Shown here piece by piece: positions 42,746-51,525 of a stretch of 64,000 nt of DNA. A program made the translations under genes and the position numbers. The notes beneath the pieces were generated by a model. The model was given only the letters and a program-made list of their open reading frames with translations, was not told the DNA's origin and ran no database searches. The stretch's first letter is position 1, and every line of letters starts with the position of its first letter. This DNA is from Nocardia nova SH22a (GTDB taxonomy: Bacteria > Actinomycetota > Actinomycetes > Mycobacteriales > Mycobacteriaceae): positions 4,526,001 to 4,590,000 of the forward strand of contig NZ_CP006850.1 in the NCBI RefSeq assembly GCF_000523235.1. Reading direction: 5' to 3'.

Positions 42746-44280
42746 CCGGGACGATCGACCCCACGACCACCGGAATCACCCACATCGGGCACTGGATCGG
42801 CGGGACCGCCCGCCCCGGGATCTCCCCGCGGACCGAACCGGTGACCGATCCCGCCACCGGGCGGGTGACCGGTGCGGTCGCCATGGCCGGCGCCGACGAT
42901 GTGCGTGCCGCGGTCCAGGCCGCGACCGCCGCCTTCCCCGGCTGGCGCGACACCTCGCTGACGCGGCGCACCGCGATCGTCTTCCGGTTCCGGGAACTGC
43001 TCAACGCCCGCAGGTCCGAGCTGGCCGGGTTGATCACCGGCGAACACGGCAAGGTGTTCTCCGATGCCCTCGGCGAGGTGTCGCGCGGGCAGGAGGTGGT
43101 CGAATTCGCCTGCGGCATACCGCATCTGCTGGAGGGCGGATTCACCCAGAACGTCTCGACCGGTGTGGACGCGTACTCGGTGCGGGCGCCGCTGGGCCCG
43201 GTCGCGATCATCTCACCGTTCAACTTCCCCGCCATGGTGCCGATGTGGTTCTTCCCGCTGGCCGTCGCCACCGGCAACACCGTGGTGCTCAAACCCAGTG
43301 AGAAGGATCCGTCCGCGGCGCTGTGGATGGCACGGCTGTGGGAGGAGGCCGGGCTGCCGCCGGGTGTGTTCAATGTGGTGCAGGGCGACAAGGAAGCCGT
43401 CGACGCGCTGCTGGGCGATCCTGCGATCAAGGCGATCTCGTTCGTGGGCTCCACGCCGATCGCCGAATACGTCTACGCCACCGGGACCGCGGCCGGTAAA
43501 CGGGTGCAGGCCCTCGGCGGCGCCAAGAACCACGCGGTGATCCTGCCCGACGCGGATCTGGACCTGGCCGCGGACGCGCTCGTCAACGCCGGATACGGGT
43601 CGGCGGGCGAGCGCTGTATGGCGATCTCGGTGGCGGTCGCGGTCGGGGACGTCGCCGACGACCTCGTCGCCCGGGTGGCCGAGCGCACCCGCGGGCTGCG
43701 GATCGGCGACGGGCACGGCGAGGCCGACATGGGCCCGCTGGTGACCCTCGCCCATCGCGACAAGGTGGCCGCGGCGATCGACACCGCCGAGGCCGAGGGC
43801 GTCCGGGTGGTCGTCGACGGCCGGGGCACCACCGGCACCGCCGACGCCGATATCGATGTGTCCCAAGGCTTCTGGCTCGGCCCGACGCTGCTCGACCACG
43901 TGACTCCGGACATGGCGGCGTACCGGGAGGAGATCTTCGGTCCCGTGCTCGCGGTGGTCCGGGTGGACGGGTACGAGCAGGCGCTCGAACTGATCAACAG
44001 CAACCCCTACGGCAACGGCACCGCGATCTTCACCAACGACGGTGGCGCGGCCCGGCGCTTCCAGTACGAGGTCGAGGTGGGGATGGTCGGCATCAATGTC
44101 CCGATCCCGGTTCCCATGGCCTACTACAGTTTCGGCGGCTGGAAGAACTCGCTGTTCGGCGACACCCACGCGCACGGCGTCCAGGGCGTGCACTTCTTCA
44201 CCAGGACCAAGGCCGTCACCAGCCGCTGGCTCGATCCCAGCCACGGCGGGCTCGAGCTCGGCTTCCCGCGCAACGATTGA
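42742..44280 (+). CDS. mmsA: CoA-acylating methylmalonate-semialdehyde dehydrogenase
   Basis: A 512-residue aldehyde dehydrogenase of the MmsA type, which turns methylmalonate or malonate semialdehyde into propionyl- or acetyl-CoA in valine and related catabolism. The NAD-binding FNFPAMVPMWFFPLA, VLKPSEKDPSA, GSTPIAEY and the catalytic Cys292 in SAGERCMAIS are visible, and VPIPVPMAYYSFGGWKNS is typical of MmsA. Translationally coupled to the zinc-ribbon gene. A hairpin follows at 44295. Confidence 0.94.
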   Translation: MTGTIDPTTTGITHIGHWIGGTARPGISPRTEPVTDPATGRVTGAVAMAGADDVRAAVQAATAAFPGWRDTSLTRRTAIVFRFRELLNARRSELAGLITGEHGKVFSDALGEVSRGQEVVEFACGIPHLLEGGFTQNVSTGVDAYSVRAPLGPVAIISPFNFPAMVPMWFFPLAVATGNTVVLKPSEKDPSAALWMARLWEEAGLPPGVFNVVQGDKEAVDALLGDPAIKAISFVGSTPIAEYVYATGTAAGKRVQALGGAKNHAVILPDADLDLAADALVNAGYGSAGERCMAISVAVAVGDVADDLVARVAERTRGLRIGDGHGEADMGPLVTLAHRDKVAAAIDTAEAEGVRVVVDGRGTTGTADADIDVSQGFWLGPTLLDHVTPDMAAYREEIFGPVLAVVRVDGYEQALELINSNPYGNGTAIFTNDGGAARRFQYEVEVGMVGINVPIPVPMAYYSFGGWKNSLFGDTHAHGVQGVHFFTRTKAVTSRWLDPSHGGLELGFPRND

Positions 44281-44294
44281 ACGCGCCGACCGAT

Positions 44295-44316
44295 GCCCGC
44301 CGGAGTCCCGGCGGGC
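44295..44316 (+). terminator. Hairpin after mmsA
   Basis: GCCCGCCGG and CCGGCGGGC form a perfect 9-bp stem around AGTC, 14 bp after the mmsA stop. It would end the SDR-zinc-ribbon-mmsA unit before the next operator. Confidence 0.6.
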
Positions 44317-44325
44317 CGTCGCCGT

Positions 44326-44345
44326 GCGGAACAATAATTTGGTTT
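44326..44345 (+). promoter_or_regulatory. Operator-like motif copy A before the double-TetR gene
   Basis: GGAACAATAATTTGGTT (44328-44344) is nearly identical to GGAACAAATATTTGGTT at 45770-45786 (17 of 20 bases over the extended motif). TATGCT (44353-44358) downstream may be the -10 box. It lies 80-100 bp before the regulator gene. Confidence 0.6.
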
Positions 44346-44425
44346 CAGTCGATATGCTGCGATCATGGCAGGACACGAGACCGGGCCCCGAGCGGGCGCG
44401 CGCACAGATCGGCCACACTGAACAG

Positions 44426-45715
44426 ATGGCACGCACCCCGACCACCACACCGGCCGCCGTCCGCGACAGCGTCCGGCGGTCGGAGATTCTGCGCGCGGCC
44501 GCTGATCTGTTCGCCTCGGCGGGCTATGCCGGAACCGTGGTGAAGGATGTCGCCGACGCCTGCGGCATCCTGCCGGGCAGCCTCTACCACCACTTCGAGT
44601 CCAAGGAAGCGATCGCGGTCGAACTGCTCGAGCGCTACCACGCCGACCTGGATGCGGTCGCCCGCTCGGCGCCGCCGCCGACCGCGATCACCCGCGCCGA
44701 TGAGGCCTTCGAGGTCATCGAGGGCTACGCCACCGCCATCGCCGCCTGCGCGCTGGAACACCGTGCGGCACTGCAACTGTCGATCTACGAGCCGCACACC
44801 GGCGCGGGCACCGCACTCGTCGCGCTGGCCGCCGACACCCCCGCGGCCCCGATCGCCGCCATGTGCGCACTGCTCGACGCCGCGGCAGCCTGCGGCTACC
44901 TCACCGCGGGCGTGGACCGCGCGATCCTCGCCGAACAGCTGTGCCAGACCATGCTGCACATCGGCCTGTCGGTCCTGCACCGCGAGAACTCCGCCGACCG
45001 GGTCGCGACGGTCGTGTGCCGGCTGCTGCTCGACGGCCTGCCCGCGCAACCGGCCGTCCCCGCCGAACTCGACCGGTCGGACGCGTTGCGCGCCGCCCGC
45101 GACAGCATCGCCACCTGGCCCACCCCCGGCGAACCCGATGATGGCGACCGCACGGCACGGCTGCGCGCGGTGGCCCGGGCCGAATTCGCCCGCCGCGGAT
45201 ACGAGGCGACCACCATGCGCGATATCGCGACCGCGGCCGGGATGGGCGCGGGCAGCGTGTACCGCGCCGTGGAATCCAAACAGGCGCTGCTGGATTCGAT
45301 CATGGGCTCGTTCCACGACGAGATCTCGCGGGCCTACGCCGCGGTGGTCGCCACCGGCAGTTCCGCGATCGCCGAACTCGACGCGCTGACCTGGATCAAC
45401 CTCAACGCACTGCACCGCTTCGAACTCGAGTTCGCGATCCAGCGCGCCTGGTTCCGCTCCACTCCCCCCGACACCAGCGACGTCATCGACGTGCTGCGCC
45501 GCCGCGCCCGCCAGATCGCGACGGTGATCGACCAGGGCCGCGCCGACGGGGAGATCACCGTCGACGGCATGAGCAAGACCCGGCTGTCGGCCTGTGTGCG
45601 CGACCTGATCTGGCTGCCACCGCCGGTGGTCGCCAAACTGGGAATCGATGCCGCGCATGCGCATTCGCGCGCGACCCTGCTGTGCGGCGCGACCCGCACA
45701 CCGCCCGGAGACTGA
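44426..45715 (+). CDS. Mce3R-like regulator with two fused TetR domains
   Basis: A 429-residue protein made of two complete TetR units. The first has its HTH at about residues 20-55 (TVVKDVADACGILPGSLYHHFESKE), the second at about 248-290 (TTMRDIATAAGMGAGSVYRAVESKQ); each is followed by its own helical ligand domain. The same layout is known for M. tuberculosis Mce3R, a repressor of lipid-catabolic genes. An upstream in-frame ATG at 44354 is possible. Two copies of one motif flank the gene, suggesting autoregulation and control of the operon beginning at 45973/46092. Confidence 0.88.
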   Translation: MARTPTTTPAAVRDSVRRSEILRAAADLFASAGYAGTVVKDVADACGILPGSLYHHFESKEAIAVELLERYHADLDAVARSAPPPTAITRADEAFEVIEGYATAIAACALEHRAALQLSIYEPHTGAGTALVALAADTPAAPIAAMCALLDAAAACGYLTAGVDRAILAEQLCQTMLHIGLSVLHRENSADRVATVVCRLLLDGLPAQPAVPAELDRSDALRAARDSIATWPTPGEPDDGDRTARLRAVARAEFARRGYEATTMRDIATAAGMGAGSVYRAVESKQALLDSIMGSFHDEISRAYAAVVATGSSAIAELDALTWINLNALHRFELEFAIQRAWFRSTPPDTSDVIDVLRRRARQIATVIDQGRADGEITVDGMSKTRLSACVRDLIWLPPPVVAKLGIDAAHAHSRATLLCGATRTPPGD

Positions 45716-45767
45716 TCCGCCACTCGCGACCACCCCTTGTGCGACCGGCGGGTTTCGGCGTACATTG

Positions 45768-45787
45768 GCGGAACAAATATTTGGTTC
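45768..45787 (+). promoter_or_regulatory. Operator-like motif copy B before the amidohydrolase operon
   Basis: GGAACAAATATTTGGTT (45770-45786) is an imperfect palindrome (GAAC ... GTTC ends, AAATATTT centre) and the near twin of copy A. It lies about 190 bp before the first ribosome site of the amidohydrolase operon. The remaining interval 45788-45965 shows no other feature I can support. Confidence 0.6.
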
Positions 45788-45972
45788 GGTGGATGAGGCG
45801 CGAGTCCGCGCAACGCATCCGCCTCGCCCACCGGCCCTATCGATGCCGTCCCGCAGCACGCAGGCCGCGGTCCAGCGACCGGGCCGCGACACTCCACCGG
45901 GCCCGCACACGACCACACCGTCCGCGACGCCGAATCGACCGGCTCGCACCGAATCCCCCGCCGGGAGCGCCG

Positions 45973-46095
45973 ATGAGACAGCCACTCGTCGAGCCGACCG
46001 TGTCCCCCGAGAGCACAGGAGCACCGATGAGACACACCGAGCGATTGCCCCGCCGGTCCGACCGGGTGTCCAGCACAACACAGGAGCGCCGATGA
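45973..46095 (+). CDS. Possible 40-residue leader ORF with duplicated start site
   Basis: An open frame of 40 codons (starts MRQPLVEPTVSPESTGAPMR) whose TGA overlaps the amidohydrolase ATG (ATGA). It has its own GGGAGCGCCG ribosome site, and an internal in-frame ATG at 46027 has GGAGCACCG. The third, AGGAGCGCCG, serves the amidohydrolase at 46092. The peptide is Arg/Pro/Ser-rich with no known family. It may be a leader peptide for translational coupling, or merely a by-product of repeated start sites. Confidence 0.4.
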   Translation: MRQPLVEPTVSPESTGAPMRHTERLPRRSDRVSSTTQERR

Positions 46096-47183
46096 TCACC
46101 CTCCCCGACGGCACCGCCAGCCCGGTGATCGATGCCAGCGTGCACATCTTCTTCCAGGGCAATGCCGAACTGCGCGAGTGGTTGCGCGAGCCCTACAGCG
46201 CCCGCGGCTATCCGGATGTCGAAATGGACTGGTACGGCGCTCCGGGCGGTGAATTCGCGCCCGGGACGATCCTGTCCGAGGGCGGCTATCCCGGCTCCGA
46301 ACCCGATGCCGTGGGCCGGGTGCTGTTCGACGAGCGCGGCACCGACATCGCGATCCTGCATCCGATGACCCGCGGCATCATGCCCGACCGGCACCTGGGC
46401 ACGGCGATCGCGAGCGCGCACAACGAGATGATGATCTCGCGCTGGCTGGAGTCCGGCGCCTACGCCGAGCGCTACCGCGGCACCCTGCGGGTGAATCCCG
46501 ACGACGTCTCCGGCGCGATCCGCGAGATCGAGCGCTGGGGTTCACATCCGCGGATCGTGCAGCTCGGCGTCCCGATGCAGTCGCGCGAACTGTACGGCAA
46601 ACCGCAGTTCTGGCCGCTGTGGGAGGCCGCCGCGGCTGCCGGTCTGCCCGTCGCCGTGCACATCGAATCCGGTTCGGGCGTGGCCTTTCCGCCGACCCCG
46701 TCCGGACATCCGCGCACCTATGAGCAGTACCTCGGGTTCATGGCGCTGAACTACCTCTACCACCAGATGAACATGATCGCCGAGGGCGTGTTCGAGCGCC
46801 TGCCCGAGCTGCGCTGGGTCTGGGCCGACGGCGCCGCCGATCTGCTCACGCCGATGATGTGGCGGATGGACACCTTCGGCCGTCCGCATCTGGAGCAGAC
46901 GCCGTGGGCGCCGCGCATGCCCAGCGACTATCTGCCCGGCTCGATCTACTTCGTGCAGGGCCGCCTCGACGGACCCGGTGAGGTCGAATTCGCCGGGGAA
47001 TGGCTGGAATTCACCGGCAAGGACGACATGGTCATGTTCGGTTCCAGCTATCCGGACCGGCAGCTCGACGATCCGGCGCGGCTGCCGTCCGCGCTGAGCA
47101 CCGAACAGCGCGAGAAGGTGCTGTGGCGCAATGCCGCCGCTCTGTACGGCATCGACATCCCCGCCGCGGCGACGACGCGGTAA
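46092..47183 (+). CDS. Amidohydrolase-2 family protein with altered metal site
   Basis: A 363-residue TIM-barrel protein of the amidohydrolase-2 (ACMSD/decarboxylase-like) superfamily. The N-terminal metal motif, D-x-D-x-H in its neighbours, reads DASVH here (Ser16 for Asp). The second-half aspartate normally in GSDYPH is GSSYPD. The mid-barrel His (AVHIES) and EGVFERLPELRWVWAD are kept. Either it uses a different metal arrangement or it is a non-catalytic paralogue. AGGAG precedes the ATG. It heads a run with another amidohydrolase, a Rieske protein and a hydrolase. Confidence 0.85.
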   Translation: MITLPDGTASPVIDASVHIFFQGNAELREWLREPYSARGYPDVEMDWYGAPGGEFAPGTILSEGGYPGSEPDAVGRVLFDERGTDIAILHPMTRGIMPDRHLGTAIASAHNEMMISRWLESGAYAERYRGTLRVNPDDVSGAIREIERWGSHPRIVQLGVPMQSRELYGKPQFWPLWEAAAAAGLPVAVHIESGSGVAFPPTPSGHPRTYEQYLGFMALNYLYHQMNMIAEGVFERLPELRWVWADGAADLLTPMMWRMDTFGRPHLEQTPWAPRMPSDYLPGSIYFVQGRLDGPGEVEFAGEWLEFTGKDDMVMFGSSYPDRQLDDPARLPSALSTEQREKVLWRNAAALYGIDIPAAATTR

Positions 47184-47211
47184 CCGGTATCGGACATCGA
47201 AAGGGATACCA

Positions 47212-48366
47212 ATGACGCAGGCGAATATCGAGATACGCGAACGGGTTCCGAGCGCCGACCGGGTCGCGGTGCGGGTGGTCGACTCCGATGTGCACCCGGT
47301 GCCGCGCCCCGGGCGGCTCGCGGAGCTGTATCCGGAACCGTTCCGCAGCAACTACTTCCTCAACCGTCAGGTCGGCAGCACCCTGTACTACGACGCACCC
47401 GATTTCGCGTACGCGTACGCGATGCGCGTGGATTCGTTCCCCGAGGGCGGCGGTTTCCCGGGCAGTGATCCCGACACCCTGTTCCGGCAGCTGATCATCG
47501 GCGCCGGATCCGATATCGCGATCCTCGAACCGGGGTTGATGCAGGCCCGGCTGCCGGAGGCGACCTCGGCCGCGGCCTCCGCCGTCAACACCTGGCTGGA
47601 CCAGGACTGGCTCGACAGCCACAACAACTGGCACCAACGCTATCGCGGGTCGATCAGCGCGGCGACCGAGGATCCGGCCGGCGCGGCCCGCGAGATCGAG
47701 AAATGGGCCGGACATCCGTACATGGCGCAGATCCTCATCCGCGCGGAGCCGCGACCGGCGTGGGGCGATCCCATGTACGACCCGATCTGGGCCGCCGCGG
47801 TGAAGCACAATCTGCCGGTCGCCTGCCATCTGTCGCGCGGTTTCTACGAGAACCTGCCGATGCCGCCGGTCGGATTCCCCAGCTACAACCACGATTTCAT
47901 GGTCACCTACTCGCTGCTGGCGATGAACCAGGTGATGAGCCTGATCTTCGACGGTGTCTTCGACCGGTTCCCGGCGCTGCGCATCATCCTGGTCGAGCAC
48001 GCCTTCACCTGGATTCTGCCGCTGATGTGGCGGATGGACGCCATCTACGAGACTCGCAAGTCCTGGGTCTCGATCAAGCACAAGCCCTCGGAGTACGTGA
48101 AGGAACACATCAAGTTCACGACACAGCCGCTGGACTATCCCGACGACAAGACCGAACTCACGCGGGCGCTGGAGTGGATGGAGGCCGAGAAGATCCTGCT
48201 GTTCTCCTCCGATTATCCGCACTGGACCTTCGACGATCCGCGCTGGCTGGTCAAACATCTGCCCGAGCACACCCGGGAGCCGATCATGTTCGGCAACGGC
48301 CTGGCGACCTACGCGAACCTGCCCGCGACCGTGCCGGTGCTGCCCGGGCAAGTGCGGGTGTTCTGA
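47212..48366 (+). CDS. Amidohydrolase-2 family metal-dependent hydrolase/decarboxylase
   Basis: A 384-residue paralogue of the preceding gene with the metal ligands intact: Asp26-Val-His28 in VVDSDVHPVP, His in ACHLSRG, and FSSDYPHWTFDDP near the C-terminus. Relatives are non-oxidative decarboxylases and C-C hydrolases. Its stop overlaps the Rieske ATG by one base (TGATG). Confidence 0.88.
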   Translation: MTQANIEIRERVPSADRVAVRVVDSDVHPVPRPGRLAELYPEPFRSNYFLNRQVGSTLYYDAPDFAYAYAMRVDSFPEGGGFPGSDPDTLFRQLIIGAGSDIAILEPGLMQARLPEATSAAASAVNTWLDQDWLDSHNNWHQRYRGSISAATEDPAGAAREIEKWAGHPYMAQILIRAEPRPAWGDPMYDPIWAAAVKHNLPVACHLSRGFYENLPMPPVGFPSYNHDFMVTYSLLAMNQVMSLIFDGVFDRFPALRIILVEHAFTWILPLMWRMDAIYETRKSWVSIKHKPSEYVKEHIKFTTQPLDYPDDKTELTRALEWMEAEKILLFSSDYPHWTFDDPRWLVKHLPEHTREPIMFGNGLATYANLPATVPVLPGQVRVF

Positions 48367-48761
48367 TGGCCGAGGAGATCGCCGCGACGCCGCGGCTGCC
48401 CCAGGGCCGTGAGCACGCGGTCGCGACCATCGACGAGATCCCGCCCGGCACACACAAACTCGTGCCGATCGGGCGGCACGGCGTCGGCGTGTACAACGTC
48501 GGCGGCACGTTCTACGCCATCGCCAACTACTGCCCGCACGAGGGCGGCCCGCTGTGCGCGGGCCGCGCCCGGGGGCTGACGAAGGTCGACGAATCGGTGC
48601 CCGGTGACGCGGTGAGCGTGCGGGCGGGCGAGTACATCTACTGCCCGTGGCATCAGTGGGGTTTCGAATTGGCCACCGGCACGACCGCGGTCAAACCCGA
48701 GTGGAGTATCCGCACCTACCCGGTCCGGGTCGTCGGCAACGACGTCCTGGTCACCGCTTAG
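48366..48761 (+). CDS. Rieske [2Fe-2S] ferredoxin-like protein
   Basis: A 131-residue Rieske protein. Both halves of the cluster motif are present: Cys56-Pro-His58 (NYCPHEGGPLC) and Cys93-x2-His96 (YCPWHQWGF). It is small enough to be a ferredoxin or an electron-transfer subunit of a ring-hydroxylating system, but no oxygenase is adjacent. Translation is coupled to the amidohydrolase upstream. Confidence 0.92.
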   Translation: MAEEIAATPRLPQGREHAVATIDEIPPGTHKLVPIGRHGVGVYNVGGTFYAIANYCPHEGGPLCAGRARGLTKVDESVPGDAVSVRAGEYIYCPWHQWGFELATGTTAVKPEWSIRTYPVRVVGNDVLVTA

Positions 48762-48782
48762 CCCAGACGAGGAGGTCTGTCC

Positions 48783-49640
48783 ATGCCGATGGCCGAAATA
48801 CGCGGCGGCGAAGTCTATTACGAGATTCTGGGAGATTCCGGCCCGCTGATCGTGCTGACTCCCGGCGGCCGGTTCAGTACCGAGATCCCGGGGCTGCGGC
48901 CGCTGGCCGAGGCGCTGGTCGCCGGTGGGCACCGAGTGCTGCTGTGGGACCGGCCCAATTGCGGGCGCAGTGAGGTCGCGTTCTGGGGGCCGACGGAATC
49001 GCATATGCGCGCGGAGGTCCTGCACGATCTGCTCGTGCATCTCGATACCGGGCCGGTGATCATCGCCGGTGGTTCCGGTGGGGCGCGGGATTCTATTCTG
49101 ACCGCGATGCTGTATCCGGAGATCGCGTCGAAGCTGGTTCTCTGGAATATCGTCGGCGGTAACTACGGATTGATCGCGCTGGGTTCGCATTACATCATTC
49201 CGAATATCACCGCGGCGAAGATCAAGGGAATCGAGGGATTGATCGAGCTGCCGGAATGGCAGGAACGGATCCAGGACAATCCGAAGAACAAGGATCGACT
49301 GCTGGCGCTGGACGTCGATGAATTCCTGGGGCAGATGCTGCGCTGGCTCGACGCCTATGTGCCCAAGCCGGGCCAGACCGTTCCCGGTGTCACCGATTAC
49401 GAGTTCTCGAAGTTGAAGATCCCGACGCTGATCATTCGCGGCGGTGAGCACGACATCGACCATCCCAAGCGGACGTCGATGGAGGTGCACTGCCTGATCG
49501 AGGGTTCGACGCTGATCGATCCGCCGTGGCCCGAGGACGCCTGGCAGCAGGGACAGAAGGCGCGGGCCCGCGGTGAGGGCAATATCTTCGACACCTGGGT
49601 GCTGGCCGCTCCGGCGATCCTGGACTTCGTCCGGCAATAG
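48783..49640 (+). CDS. Alpha/beta-hydrolase
   Basis: A 285-residue hydrolase. The nucleophile elbow is G-G-S98-G-G after VIIAG, with oxyanion-type LTPGGRFS near 25-32 and IIRGGEHDIDHP near 222 as the acid region. Codon use is slightly less GC-rich in the middle (about 49070-49320: many ATT/GAT codons) than in neighbours, hinting at different ancestry. GAGGAGG precedes the ATG. The substrate is unknown; C-C bond hydrolases of ring-cleavage pathways are one option. Confidence 0.88.
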   Translation: MPMAEIRGGEVYYEILGDSGPLIVLTPGGRFSTEIPGLRPLAEALVAGGHRVLLWDRPNCGRSEVAFWGPTESHMRAEVLHDLLVHLDTGPVIIAGGSGGARDSILTAMLYPEIASKLVLWNIVGGNYGLIALGSHYIIPNITAAKIKGIEGLIELPEWQERIQDNPKNKDRLLALDVDEFLGQMLRWLDAYVPKPGQTVPGVTDYEFSKLKIPTLIIRGGEHDIDHPKRTSMEVHCLIEGSTLIDPPWPEDAWQQGQKARARGEGNIFDTWVLAAPAILDFVRQ

Positions 49641-49701
49641 GCGGCCGGCAGTGGATTCCGTTGTGCTGGTGGGTCGCTCACGAGGCGGCCCACCGGCCCG
49701 G

Positions 49702-50175
49702 TCAGATCGCGACGATGACCACTTCGGAGTTGGTCGCCGCCTCGATCGCGGTCTGGATCCGGCTCTCCGGGATTCTCGCCAGGTCGGCGCGGGCCAGCCG
49801 CACGGTGAGGATGTCGTATCCGGCCGCGTCGTGGGCGCGGTCGATCTCGCCGGTGATACCGAATCCGGCCAGGACGCCGTGCGCGTCGTCGTCGGTGCCG
49901 CGGCTGACGAAGGTCACCGGGCCCGGCCGCACTCCGGCGCCGAAGACCTCGGCGCACAGCGCGAGCGCGGTGTCCGACATCTTCTCGGTGTCGTCGCCTT
50001 CGATCAGCAATTGAATTTCGCGGCGGCGCGGTGGCAGGGAATCCATATCCGGCACGGGCAGCGAAATTCCCGATTTCACCGCACGGATCGTGAGGTCGGA
50101 CATCTTGGCTTCGAAAACGTCCCGGGAAAGTTCCCCGGCGGGATCGACATCGACCCGGATCACTGCGGTACGCAT
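49702..50175 (-). CDS. Uncharacterised protein
   Basis: A 157-residue soluble protein with good coding character and an ATG start (MRTAVIRVDVDPAGELS). It seems to have two related alpha/beta halves: REIQLLIEGDDTEKMSDTAL followed by GPVTFVSRGTDDDAHGVLAG and GYDILTVRLARADL. I do not recognise the family. It sits between the alpha/beta-hydrolase and the NuoF-like gene on the opposite strand. Confidence 0.75.
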   Translation of the reverse strand: MRTAVIRVDVDPAGELSRDVFEAKMSDLTIRAVKSGISLPVPDMDSLPPRRREIQLLIEGDDTEKMSDTALALCAEVFGAGVRPGPVTFVSRGTDDDAHGVLAGFGITGEIDRAHDAAGYDILTVRLARADLARIPESRIQTAIEAATNSEVVIVAI

Positions 50176-50250
50176 GCCGCCGATTGTAGGCACAGCAATT
50201 TCCCGCGCCGATAGTTTTCGGCCGCGGACGAGATTTCGAAGGACGGATTG

Positions 50251-51525
50251 ATGGATACGATCGCGAATCCGACGGTCATCGCCCCGCCGGGGGCACGACG
50301 GATCATCGACGTGCCGGGTGATCTCGCGGACTACCGTGCGAGCGGCGGGTATTCGCCGATCACCGCACCGGCGGATCTGCTCGATCAGGTCGTGGCCGCC
50401 GGGCTGCGCGGACGTGGCGGCGCCGGATTCCCGATGGGAACCAAGCTGCGGTCGGTGATCGCGCACAGCGGGCCCGGGGTGCGCCCGGTCGTGGTGGCCA
50501 ACGGCGAGGAAGGCGAACCGGCCTCGGCGAAGGATCGCTGGCTGCTGCGCCATCGCCCGCATCTGGTGCTGGACGGATTGCGGCTGGCCGCAGCGATTCT
50601 CGACGCGGACCGGGCGGTGGTCTATCTCTCCGATCCGGCCGTCGCCGAGGCGGTGACCGCCGCGATCGGCGAGGCCGGTCCGATGGCCGTGCCGTTCGAG
50701 CTCCACACCGTCGCAGCCGGTTACGTGGCCGGTGAGGAGACCGCGGCGGTGCGTTCGCTCAACGGCGGCGAGGCCAAGCCGATGGACAAGCCGCCGCGGC
50801 CGTTCTCCCGGGGTGTGGGCGGGCGGCCCACCCTGATCAGCAATGTCGAGACGCTGGCGAATCTGGCGTGGATCCACCGGCACGGCGCCGAGGCGTTCCG
50901 CGCGGCCGGTACCGCGGAATCCCCCGGCACCTTCCTGGCCACGGTCACCGGCGCGGGGCGCGATGCCGCGATCTACGAACTGCCGCACGGGTTCTCGCTG
51001 CGCGAGCTGCTGGCGTTGCACGGTGTCGCGGACGATCTCGTGCACGGGGCGCTGCTGGGCGGATACTTCAACGGGCTGACCGGGCGCCGCGTGCTGGACC
51101 TGACGCTCGACCACGAGACTCTGCGCGCCGCGGGCACCGGACTCGGCTGCGGCGCGGTGGCACTGCTCACCGAACCGGACTGCCCGGTCGCGGTCACCGC
51201 GTCGGTGCTCGAATACTTCGACCGCGAGAACGCCGGTCAGTGCGGTTCCTGTTTCAACGGGATCGCCGCCATGAGCGCGGTCGCCTCCGCCCTGCGCGAC
51301 GGCACCGCCGCCCCCGCCGATCTGGAACGCTTCGATCGCTGGTCCACGGTCCTGCGCGGCCGGGGCGCCTGCGCCACCCTCGACGCCGCCACCAACGCGG
51401 CCCGCACCCTGCTGGACGAATTCCCCGATGCGGTGAAACGCCATCGCGACGGCGGCTGCGCCACCTGCGCCACGACCCCGTTCACCGCATTGCGCCCCTT
51501 CGACGTGGAAACGGTGACAGTCTGA
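50251..51525 (+). CDS. NADH dehydrogenase subunit F-like (SLBB/Fe-S) protein
   Basis: A 424-residue flavin/Fe-S protein related to NuoF, here without the rest of complex I. FMN/NAD motifs GLRGRGGAGFPMGTKL (about 51-66) and ANGEEGEPASAKDR (about 83-96) are present, as is an SLBB-like section. In the C-terminal cluster motif the first Cys is replaced: ENAGQCGSCFNG has Ala328, Cys331 and Cys334, with Cys374 later and an extra CATC near the end. The next gene, a ferredoxin, overlaps by one base, so this is probably its NAD(P)H reductase. Confidence 0.85.
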   Translation: MDTIANPTVIAPPGARRIIDVPGDLADYRASGGYSPITAPADLLDQVVAAGLRGRGGAGFPMGTKLRSVIAHSGPGVRPVVVANGEEGEPASAKDRWLLRHRPHLVLDGLRLAAAILDADRAVVYLSDPAVAEAVTAAIGEAGPMAVPFELHTVAAGYVAGEETAAVRSLNGGEAKPMDKPPRPFSRGVGGRPTLISNVETLANLAWIHRHGAEAFRAAGTAESPGTFLATVTGAGRDAAIYELPHGFSLRELLALHGVADDLVHGALLGGYFNGLTGRRVLDLTLDHETLRAAGTGLGCGAVALLTEPDCPVAVTASVLEYFDRENAGQCGSCFNGIAAMSAVASALRDGTAAPADLERFDRWSTVLRGRGACATLDAATNAARTLLDEFPDAVKRHRDGGCATCATTPFTALRPFDVETVTV

